From JBHIFE01 sp046760985 (GTDB lineage Bacteria > Chloroflexota > Dehalococcoidia > Dehalococcoidales > RBG-16-60-22), in assembly GCA_046760985.1 (NCBI GenBank), contig JBHIFE010000023.1, positions 1 to 16,370 of the forward strand: DNA of 16,370 nt. Reading direction: 5' to 3'. Below, piece by piece: positions 1 to 6,023 of the stretch. The notes under the pieces were generated by a model. The model was given only the letters and a program-made list of their open reading frames with translations, was not told the DNA's origin and searched no databases. Position numbers and translations under genes: made by a program. Positions within the stretch are counted from its first letter, which is position 1. Every line of letters begins with the position of its first letter.

Positions 1-194
1 CCGATGCAGCCAACTTGGGTGATAGTAGCCTCCAAATTGTGCTGTGCTAGTGTGGAGTTAATTGCCTCAAGCACGGCTCCGGCACCTGCGGCTCGACCGC
101 AGGTAGCACTACCAATAAGGATGCGGGGTTTATCACTGTGCTCCAGAGCTTCCCACTCGGCTATTGCCCGACTTTGTATTTCCTCAAAGTTCAT
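1..194 (-). CDS. nuoF: NuoF-like NADH-binding subunit, N-terminal part (cut by window edge)
   Basis: Only the first 64 residues are in the window; the frame is open to base 1. The start is ATG at 194, with an AAGGAA ribosome-binding site seven bases upstream and a 13-base gap after the NuoE-like gene. The visible part is the thioredoxin-like [2Fe-2S] domain that precedes the flavin/NADH domain in the long NuoF subunits of bifurcating hydrogenases (HydB, HndC) and NAD-linked formate dehydrogenases. It shows the typical ATCGRAAGA motif with C32, and C63 in VGCI just before the edge. By family knowledge the missing part should carry FMN, NADH and a 4Fe-4S site. Directly after a NuoE-like gene, this should be the diaphorase that exchanges electrons with NAD(H). 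The catalytic partner (FeFe hydrogenase, formate dehydrogenase or another) lies outside, so the complex cannot be named. Confidence 0.85.
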   Translation of the reverse strand, partial: MNFEEIQSRAIAEWEALEHSDKPRILIGSATCGRAAGAGAVLEAINSTLAQHNLEATITQVGCI

Positions 195-207
195 TGTTAA
201 ATTCCTT

Positions 208-687
208 CTAACCGCTCCTTGTATCACCCAAGATTTGTCCTACCTTGGTAGTCGTCATTCGTCCGTAGACATTCCGACCAACCACCATGACCGGGGCTAA
301 GGCACAGGAACCAAAACAAGCAATTGTTTCCAGACTGTACTCTAAGTCATCAGTAGTCTCCCCCGGCTTAATACCTAATCGCCTTTCCACCTCGCGCAAA
401 ATACGAGCCCCACCGCGCACATGGCAGGCTGTTCCACGACATACCCTGACCCTCTTTCTGCCTGTAGGAACAAACTTGAACTGGGCATAGAAGGTGCTTA
501 CTCCGAAAACGGCACTTTCCGGTACCCGCAGGAACCGGGCTATTTCCAGCATCACCTCTAGTGGCAGGTAGCCAAACTGCTCCTGAGCTTCTTGCAGGAT
601 GGGAATAAGCTCGTCCCTCTTGCCACTGTAGTGGGATAGAATCCCATCCAGTTTCTCTTTAACCTCGGTTTGTGTCAGAGCTATCAC
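208..687 (-). CDS. nuoE: NuoE-like [2Fe-2S] thioredoxin-fold subunit
   Basis: The product has 159 residues, a normal length for the 24-kDa subunit family (NuoE, HydC, HndA). After a helical N-terminal region with the usual IPILQEAQEQFGYLP stretch, the thioredoxin-like domain has four cluster cysteines in the classic CX4C plus CX3C pattern: C83 and C88, then C124 and C128 in ACFGSC. These bind one [2Fe-2S] cluster that passes electrons to or from the NuoF-like flavoprotein encoded 13 bases downstream. The start is GTG at 687, preceded by a strong purine-rich site (AAGGAGG at 697-691) only three bases away; no better start is visible. The gene is separated from the Wood-Ljungdahl operon by the hairpin block at 713-840. 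It could therefore be a separate transcript or depend on read-through. It belongs to an NAD(H)-coupled hydrogenase or formate dehydrogenase rather than necessarily to complex I. Confidence 0.9.
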   Translation of the reverse strand: MIALTQTEVKEKLDGILSHYSGKRDELIPILQEAQEQFGYLPLEVMLEIARFLRVPESAVFGVSTFYAQFKFVPTGRKRVRVCRGTACHVRGGARILREVERRLGIKPGETTDDLEYSLETIACFGSCALAPVMVVGRNVYGRMTTTKVGQILGDTRSG

Positions 688-712
688 CTCCCTCCTTTAG
701 AGGTCGTTTATT

Positions 713-840
713 AACCTCACCCCCTTTATCCCCCTCTCCTTAAAAGGAGAGGGGGAAGAGATTTTAGAGAGGGGCTCTGCCCCTCTCTTACCCACTTTCC
801 CCCTTCCCTTATTAAGGGAAGGGGGTCAGGGGGATAGGTT
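713..840. repeat. MITE-like element of three perfect hairpins
   Basis: This intergenic block is built of inverted repeats. Stem 1 pairs 730-741 with 744-755 (12 bp, CCCCCTCTCCTT and its complement). Stem 2 pairs 766-774 with 780-788 (9 bp, AGAGAGGGG). Stem 3 pairs 799-810 with 814-825 (12 bp, CCCCCTTCCCTT and its complement). The outer ends are also imperfect inverted repeats: AACCT at 713-717 faces AGGTT at 836-840, each followed inward by C-rich/G-rich runs. This is the look of a small non-autonomous mobile or REP-type element, with no coding capacity. It begins two bases after the DUF3786 stop codon and ends 25 bases before the nuoE-like start. None of the hairpins is followed by a clear T-run on the minus strand, so a classical intrinsic terminator is not shown, though the stems could block or pause transcription or protect mRNA ends. 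Confidence 0.75.
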
Positions 841-841
841 G

Positions 842-1504
842 CTAAATACTCTCTCCCTTTAGCAGCTTAATTAATTTCCAGACTATGGTTTCACAAAGCA
901 CGTTTATATCTTCGCTGGATAGGTAATCAAAAATGCTGCTATCAAACATTATGTTTCCTTCGGGAGCAAATTCTTCGTCACCCTTCCAAACGACCAGGGT
1001 TATCGGTACCCGGCTGAAGGCATCAATGGTTACCGCTACATCGCCGTAATCGGCTTCACATCCGCCTAACATTTTTGCCATATCCAATAATCGGTGAGGT
1101 TCATTACCAAAGTGGCTGACTAGCGGTTTTATCGCTCTCTGGTAAAATGTGGGAAAGTAATTAGCTCCTTCGGGTAGTTCCTTATAGGTAATCACTTTAT
1201 TGGAGAGGAGCGTACCCTTTGCCCTGGTTAAGTAGTGGAGAATGAGAATCTTCTCTCTTATCGGGACCCTCTCCTCTTTATTCATCAATGTTATCTCAAC
1301 CTCAGGAAGAGTGATTAGGTATGATTGATTTAAATATCCGATGATGATTGCTTTTTGAGAATCTATATATTGGGCACCACACTTCTGGCACTGTTGCCTT
1401 ATATTATCAATTTCAACTAGTTGTTCCCGGGCGAGCCGATAAGCCAGCTCGTAACCATATTCATCATTTTTCTTAGCTGATAGTGTCAAATATTTACCTT
1501 CCAT
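842..1504 (-). CDS. DUF3786-family protein of unknown function
   Basis: The 220-residue soluble protein resembles the DUF3786 family, recognised from memory by the C-terminal half (FPTFYQRAIKPL, MLGGCEADYGD, then FDSSIFDYL). The N-terminal part has a CXXC pair, C39 and C42 in QQCQKCGAQY, that could bind metal or be redox active; C149 and C204 are further cysteines. No signal peptide or membrane segment is visible. It follows acsE by 25 bases and is the last gene before the hairpin block, so it is probably co-transcribed with the acs genes. By family knowledge DUF3786 is mainly found in strict anaerobes; its function is not established, and a role in corrinoid or methyl-transfer chemistry here would be inference from context. 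The ATG at 1504 lacks a clear ribosome-binding site. A TTG at 1489 with GGAAGGT six bases before it is a possible alternative start. Confidence 0.75.
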   Translation of the reverse strand: MEGKYLTLSAKKNDEYGYELAYRLAREQLVEIDNIRQQCQKCGAQYIDSQKAIIIGYLNQSYLITLPEVEITLMNKEERVPIREKILILHYLTRAKGTLLSNKVITYKELPEGANYFPTFYQRAIKPLVSHFGNEPHRLLDMAKMLGGCEADYGDVAVTIDAFSRVPITLVVWKGDEEFAPEGNIMFDSSIFDYLSSEDINVLCETIVWKLIKLLKGESI

Positions 1505-1529
1505 CTGGTTTATACCGTGTCACCCCCGC

Positions 1530-2408
1530 TTATATTTCAAGCCAGGAATGGGAATAAAGTGATTCACCAGTCAAAACTCTTACCGTTTTCACGTACTTAA
1601 TTTCTTCTTCGGTTAAGGAGGAGAGGTCAGGTTTCTCCCCATCCATTACCCGATGCACCAGGTCAACGATTTTAGGTCTGCCGCCTCTGGCTATTTCAAT
1701 CAGCTCAGCATCAAAGGCATCCACTATGGCTGAATATAGTCCATATCTCATCAGCATTATCATATAGGTCCGGTTAAGCCATGGTCTGAGGTGGGGGGGA
1801 GTACCGTTAGAAACATTAGATAAACCTACCGTGGATTTACATCCCGGGGCAATCTCCCCCAGCATTGCCATAAACTCGACACAGGCTTTCACTTGGTTTA
1901 TTTCTACCGAAACCGGACTGGCGATAGGGTCAATCCAGATATTCTCATTAGAGATGCCTATCTCATTGGCTCGATAAACAATGTCTACAGCGAGAACAGC
2001 TCTTTCGTTGGCATCACGTGGCATTCCCTCAGTGCCCCAGAGAAGACCAATCAGCTCGGCATTATATTTCTTAGCTAGCTGTAATCCCGGCTCCAGTCTA
2101 TCCGGTTGCAGGGAAACCGAGTTGATTAACACCTTATTTTTAGCCGTTTTCAATCCTGCTTCCATAGCTACCAGATTGGTCGTATCCAGGGACAATGGCT
2201 TACTAGTAACTTGCTGCGTTGTGTTAACTACCCATTCCATTAGCTCGTCTCCAGCCTTTCGGGCAGGTCCGATGTTGAGGTCAAGATAATCTACTCCAGC
2301 CTCAGTTTCAGCCTTAGCCAGCTCCTGAATAGGCTTGGGGTCCTTCTCTTTGAGTGCCGGACCGATGGTCTTTGACATAATATTTATATTTTCCCCGATA
2401 AGGATCAT
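1530..2408 (-). CDS. acsE: Methyltetrahydrofolate:corrinoid/iron-sulfur protein methyltransferase AcsE
   Basis: AcsE transfers the methyl group of 5-methyl-THF to Co(I) of the corrinoid/iron-sulfur protein AcsCD, joining the methyl and carbonyl branches. The product is a pterin-binding TIM barrel: it opens with MILIGENINIM, followed by the DYLDLNIGPAR strand, the PLSLDTTN strand and WIDPIASP. All match the AcsE/MetH pterin-binding fold. I choose ATG 2408, giving 292 residues, because the family N-terminus begins at MILIGE. A perfect AGGAGG at 2418-2413 lies four bases upstream and overlaps the acsC stop codon. ATG 2411 is the immediate alternative. ATG 2429 is open in frame but would place that strong site inside the gene and lengthen the protein beyond the family start. 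The C-terminus is somewhat longer than the roughly 262 residues I recall for the Moorella enzyme. It lies directly downstream of acsC, the large subunit of its partner. Confidence 0.95.
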   Translation of the reverse strand: MILIGENINIMSKTIGPALKEKDPKPIQELAKAETEAGVDYLDLNIGPARKAGDELMEWVVNTTQQVTSKPLSLDTTNLVAMEAGLKTAKNKVLINSVSLQPDRLEPGLQLAKKYNAELIGLLWGTEGMPRDANERAVLAVDIVYRANEIGISNENIWIDPIASPVSVEINQVKACVEFMAMLGEIAPGCKSTVGLSNVSNGTPPHLRPWLNRTYMIMLMRYGLYSAIVDAFDAELIEIARGGRPKIVDLVHRVMDGEKPDLSSLTEEEIKYVKTVRVLTGESLYSHSWLEI

Positions 2409-2412
2409 CATT

Positions 2413-2418
2413 CCTCCT
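2413..2418 (-). promoter_or_regulatory. Ribosome-binding site of acsE overlapping the acsC stop
   Basis: AGGAGG begins within the TAG stop codon of acsC (2419-2417), and two ATG codons follow in tandem at 2411 and 2408. This arrangement decides the acsE start against ATG 2429 and implies translational coupling of acsC and acsE. Confidence 0.8.
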
Positions 2419-3763
2419 ACGGTTTCCATGCCTTAAGGTAAGCTGGAATATGGGCTCCTTCTCTGGGACCAACTAAAATCTCCCAGCTGGGTAATTCTTC
2501 CTCTAGTCCGCCGCTCTCAGCCGCAATATACCCCGGGATTACCAATTTGTGGTGTTTAACCTTGTCGCCAATGCCACACACCTTAACAAAAGGAGCAATA
2601 ATATCAGCACTAAACTTCCCGGCTGCCCAGGCAGTCATAACTGAGAGCCCTTCGGTGTCCTTGATTAGAAGCCAACTGGGCACCTTGCTATTTTCTATTT
2701 CACCGGAGACAATGAAGTAGGTGAGCGAGAAGTTGGATGTAATCAGCACCGGGGAGTTTTCATTGGGATTGTTAAATTCGTAGATTCCCTCAGCAGTAGC
2801 CAGTGGGCGCTGGGGGTCGGTATAGATGTTCAGTCTTTCTACCAGTAGAGGGAACAGGCTTTCCCCTTGAAAATCAGATAGAACGATAATGCCACCATAT
2901 TTAGCCACAAACATAGAGGCAATTACTGCTTCTTTCATCGGGTCATCAGTCATCTCACAGGGGAAAGTGATAGTGGGGAAGCCCAGGGGACGAAACTTTT
3001 TATTTAGAGCGGCGCTCCTGATGATTACCTGATCCTGAAATGCTTGGCGAACCGTTCTTGAACCAGAATCAAGGACGATATTCTTAATCCCTGCTTCGGT
3101 TAGTCTGTTACTCAGTGGGATAAGTCCCTCTAGGCTGGAGGCTTTTACTGCTACCGGGCAGGAACTCTCCTTGGCTAAATCCGCCACCCGGTCTAGGTTA
3201 TCTTCAGTGGCGGCGTAGAGCAAAGGTTTGCGGTCGGCACAGACCTTTAAGCCAGCAGCTAAAATATCTGGATTACTGCTCATCAGGATAATGCTGCAAT
3301 CACTATTCTGTTTAACTTTGCTGACCACACTCTCAAATTTTTGAGCGTCTCCGGAATCGTTCTTTATTGCCACCAGCTCGGGACGGAGGGTAAAACCAAC
3401 CCTCTGATATTGGAGCTGCTGGCACTTCTCTAGCCTGGCGTTAACCTCAGCCTCATCCATAGTATCGCTGATGAGGATAGCTATCCCCGGGGGATTCTCA
3501 AACCTTTTTTCGTGGCGAAACATAACTGTTTCACCGCCAATCTTTAGTGCCTTGTCACCAACTCCAATAGTAACCGGTAAGATGGGCGGTGCTGACGCCT
3601 CCTCCAGCTTAGCCTTTGCCTCCTCGGAGACATGCGGGCAAGCGCTTAATTCCGCTTTACCCGAGGCTAGATTCATAGCGAAGGCAAGACAGGTAGGCAC
3701 ACCACATTCGCCGCAGTTGGTCTTGGGCAGTAGTTTAAATATCTCTATTCCAGTAAGTGGTAT
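2417..3763 (-). CDS. acsC: Corrinoid/iron-sulfur protein large (gamma) subunit AcsC, apparent AUA start
   Basis: AcsC binds the 4Fe-4S cluster and, with AcsD, the cobamide that carries the methyl group from AcsE to acetyl-CoA synthase. The N-terminal cluster motif is complete only if translation begins upstream of the first conventional start. Read from ATA at 3763, the protein starts (M)PLTGIEIFKLLPKTNCGECG and has the family ligands C17, C20, C25 and C42. The total of 448 residues is close to the known size of about 446. The first in-frame ATG/GTG/TTG is GTG at 3700, which would remove C17 and C20. The next in-frame codon but one before ATA is TGA (3769-3767), so no earlier start exists. 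A good site (AAAGGAG, 3778-3772) stands eight bases from ATA. CTG at 3730 would keep the cysteines but lose the conserved PLTGIEIFKL. The rest is the TIM barrel and C-terminal B12 domain. It starts 15 bases after acsB. Confidence 0.93.
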   Translation of the reverse strand: MPLTGIEIFKLLPKTNCGECGVPTCLAFAMNLASGKAELSACPHVSEEAKAKLEEASAPPILPVTIGVGDKALKIGGETVMFRHEKRFENPPGIAILISDTMDEAEVNARLEKCQQLQYQRVGFTLRPELVAIKNDSGDAQKFESVVSKVKQNSDCSIILMSSNPDILAAGLKVCADRKPLLYAATEDNLDRVADLAKESSCPVAVKASSLEGLIPLSNRLTEAGIKNIVLDSGSRTVRQAFQDQVIIRSAALNKKFRPLGFPTITFPCEMTDDPMKEAVIASMFVAKYGGIIVLSDFQGESLFPLLVERLNIYTDPQRPLATAEGIYEFNNPNENSPVLITSNFSLTYFIVSGEIENSKVPSWLLIKDTEGLSVMTAWAAGKFSADIIAPFVKVCGIGDKVKHHKLVIPGYIAAESGGLEEELPSWEILVGPREGAHIPAYLKAWKP

Positions 3764-3771
3764 TGGTCAAG

Positions 3772-3778
3772 CTCCTTT
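3772..3778 (-). promoter_or_regulatory. Ribosome-binding site pointing to the AUA start of acsC
   Basis: AAAGGAG lies directly after the acsB stop codon (TAG at 3781-3779) and eight bases before ATA at 3763. No ATG, GTG or TTG lies at a proper distance in the acsC frame. The nearby TTG at 3770 is in another frame, which ends at TAA after 11 codons. Confidence 0.7.
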
Positions 3779-5986
3779 CTAGCCTAATATTGGCTCCAGG
3801 CTAAGGGCGGGGTGCCCCTTCTCTTGTAAGAACGGCAGAATCTCTTCTTCGGTAACGCCGATTGTCTCATCAGCAATCATGTCAGGTAAGTCGGGGACAC
3901 CCATCTCCTCGGCTCTAGCCTTGAGCCGGTCAGCAATCTCCTCCTTCAGCATCTTGGGCATCCAGACCATTCTTAACAGACCCCCGTCACCGATGATGAA
4001 TTTTCTCTGGGTGATATTGTATTTGCCATGCCCAACAAAGCCGGGGGTGCTGATACCACCACCAATAGTCCCGGCTAGGGTGGTGAACCCCATCCCGCAA
4101 GGAGTATTTCTGGTATATTCACGGTTTACTGTCATCACTCCGTTACATAAGGGAAGGACAGCGGCAATACACTCGCAGCAGCCACAAGTGGTCATCGGGT
4201 CATTGACTATGCTGTAGAAGTTATAGTGGTCTATCTTACCCCGGGAAGCCTTAAAGACGAACTCATTTACCCCCTTCCACTGCCCAAGCTTGGCATCAAT
4301 AGCCTCCCCCTTAGGTACTGGCTGATTAGGTCCAGTAGGGTTAATCTCATAGGCTGCTTTGCAGTCCATCCAGTTGTAGGAACCACAAAGTCCGGTTCTC
4401 TCCGGACTGATGACGCAGACATGGCTGGGAGCGAAGGATTGACACAGGGTGCACGAGTAATATATATCGGTGGTTTCATCAGTCATGCCCTCAATACGGA
4501 CATCTCGAGCTGCATATACTGCTTTAGCCCTGTCCACTATCTCCTTTGCCTTATCCTCTTCGGTGTAGAGTTTTACCTGCATCTTATCAAATATCCGACC
4601 AAAATCCTGATGGAGTTTGGCATGGAGCAGGGAACCAATGTGGGATAGCTTGAAGCCTTTTTCTGCTGCTTGTTTACTGATTCGCAACCAGGCAATGTCC
4701 CTCTGCCCGATGTGCATCAATCCTTGAGCGTAGTTAATCAGATGGTGGATTTGTCGCTCCAAGATGGGTTCATAGTCTTCCTGCATATTTCTGCCGGCAA
4801 CCTCAACGGCTATGGCTAAGGGTAACTTGGAACCAGCCGGAACATCGGTTAGCTCAGGACCAATTACTTCAACCTTGCCGTCCTCCACCTCATCCATCCG
4901 CTTGCTGGTAACCCACTCTACCATAGGCGTTCTGCCACCACCGCATTCAAGGTAGATATCATCTCCACGAACCCTCTCGCCTTCAAAGGCAGGACCAAAG
5001 GCTACCGGAACCGGTACCTCGGTCAAGGTAACCTTCAGCCCCCTTACCTCTATCGCTTTAGCTACTATTTTGTCGTGGGGAATATTGGAGACAACATGCT
5101 CGTAGGTACAAATTCCGGTAGGCAGTATTTCCGGTATGGGTGTATCAGCAATGGTGGGGAATCCCCAGTTGACTGCCCCGGCGGCATTGGCATACCATTC
5201 ATCGGTAACATAGCCCAGAGGCAGGGCGAAAGCAAAGGTGCGGTCCTTGTTGTAAATCAGGATCTTGCGGTAATCGCCAGGCTGAATGCCACCAAAGGAC
5301 ATAGCCACTCTGGTGGCAAAGCCCATGGAGAATACCGTGGCACTGATATCGGGACCAAAGGAGACCAGGCGAGTCGGCCACCCAATCTGTACCCCTGCCT
5401 CCAGAAGCTGTTCAGCGAATCTCTTGCCGTTATATTCCGCCGACATAAAGACATAAATGTTCTTCTGCTGGAGCTCTTGAGCAATTTTCACTGCTGCCTC
5501 ATTGGTAGGTGCAGCACCGAGGATAGCCGCGAAGCCGGGGGCAGTACCATCAACAAACTCAATACCTCTCTTCCTAAAGATGACATCATCGGCGGCACCC
5601 AACCAGATGCTATTATCGCTAATGTCTTCCTGTTTGGTATAAAAGTTAGGTTCTTCCAGATACCTTATGGCTTCAATGATTTCTTCGGCAAAGAAGGTTG
5701 CCATCCCGGCATCAAGGGCTGGCGCCAGATAGGGCAGAGGGTGTTTTTCTCTTACTGGTGGGGGGAGCAGGGATTTACACCTTTTTAGTATCAACTCCAT
5801 ATCCCCCAGCTTTTCTACTTTTTCACCTAAAATCCCGTAGATTACCGGCAGGTAATAAGCAGTATTGGGGAAGCCGACCGGTTCATTTGCCCCCCATTTG
5901 TCCATCGCCTGCTGCCATTTCTGCTCCGCTTGGTTAACAATCTTATGAGCCCCTCTAATCGCTGCTGAAGCAATAATCTTGGACAT
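3779..5986 (-). CDS. acsB: Acetyl-CoA synthase AcsB (CODH/ACS alpha subunit)
   Basis: AcsB condenses CO, the methyl group from AcsCD and CoA into acetyl-CoA at the nickel-iron-sulfur A-cluster. At 735 residues it is the full bacterial form, including the N-terminal domain that docks on the CO dehydrogenase and receives CO through the internal tunnel; archaeal CdhC lacks that domain. The A-cluster ligands are all present: C512, C515, C524 and C534 for the 4Fe-4S cubane, and C601-G602-C603 for the distal nickel. Every one is offset by exactly six from the Moorella numbering I recall (506, 509, 518, 528, 595-597). The residue after the nickel motif is C604 (CGCCEC), whereas I recall Phe in Moorella (CGCFEC). 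The start is ATG 5986, preceded by AAGGGAAG about eleven bases upstream. The gene lies 37 bases after acsA and 15 bases before acsC. Confidence 0.98.
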   Translation of the reverse strand: MSKIIASAAIRGAHKIVNQAEQKWQQAMDKWGANEPVGFPNTAYYLPVIYGILGEKVEKLGDMELILKRCKSLLPPPVREKHPLPYLAPALDAGMATFFAEEIIEAIRYLEEPNFYTKQEDISDNSIWLGAADDVIFRKRGIEFVDGTAPGFAAILGAAPTNEAAVKIAQELQQKNIYVFMSAEYNGKRFAEQLLEAGVQIGWPTRLVSFGPDISATVFSMGFATRVAMSFGGIQPGDYRKILIYNKDRTFAFALPLGYVTDEWYANAAGAVNWGFPTIADTPIPEILPTGICTYEHVVSNIPHDKIVAKAIEVRGLKVTLTEVPVPVAFGPAFEGERVRGDDIYLECGGGRTPMVEWVTSKRMDEVEDGKVEVIGPELTDVPAGSKLPLAIAVEVAGRNMQEDYEPILERQIHHLINYAQGLMHIGQRDIAWLRISKQAAEKGFKLSHIGSLLHAKLHQDFGRIFDKMQVKLYTEEDKAKEIVDRAKAVYAARDVRIEGMTDETTDIYYSCTLCQSFAPSHVCVISPERTGLCGSYNWMDCKAAYEINPTGPNQPVPKGEAIDAKLGQWKGVNEFVFKASRGKIDHYNFYSIVNDPMTTCGCCECIAAVLPLCNGVMTVNREYTRNTPCGMGFTTLAGTIGGGISTPGFVGHGKYNITQRKFIIGDGGLLRMVWMPKMLKEEIADRLKARAEEMGVPDLPDMIADETIGVTEEEILPFLQEKGHPALSLEPILG

Positions 5987-6023
5987 GTATATTAACTTCC
6001 CTTACCTTTCTTGGCTATAATGC

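Noticed and set aside
4..300. 98-residue plus-strand frame at the window start
   Set aside because: It is antisense to the NuoF-like N-terminus and the end of the NuoE-like gene, both of which carry clear [2Fe-2S] motifs.
799..825. Rho-independent terminator of the acs operon
   Set aside because: The stem is strong, but no T-run follows it on the minus strand; the run after the stem is AAAGTGGG. A pausing or stability role remains possible.
713..840. CRISPR-like or tandem repeat array
   Set aside because: The repeats are inverted hairpins of differing sequence, with no regularly spaced direct repeats or spacers.
2409..2429. Start of acsE at ATG 2429, with a 13-base overlap of acsC
   Set aside because: It would put a perfect AGGAGG inside the gene and add residues before the conserved MILIGE N-terminus.
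3700..3770. A frameshift or truncation at the start of acsC
   Set aside because: The single frame from 3763 onwards encodes the complete conserved N-terminus without interruption; only the start codon is abnormal.
5075..5788. 237-residue open frame on the plus strand
   Set aside because: It lies wholly opposite acsB, whose protein has all A-cluster ligands; the plus-strand product has no recognisable motif and no fitting ribosome-binding site.
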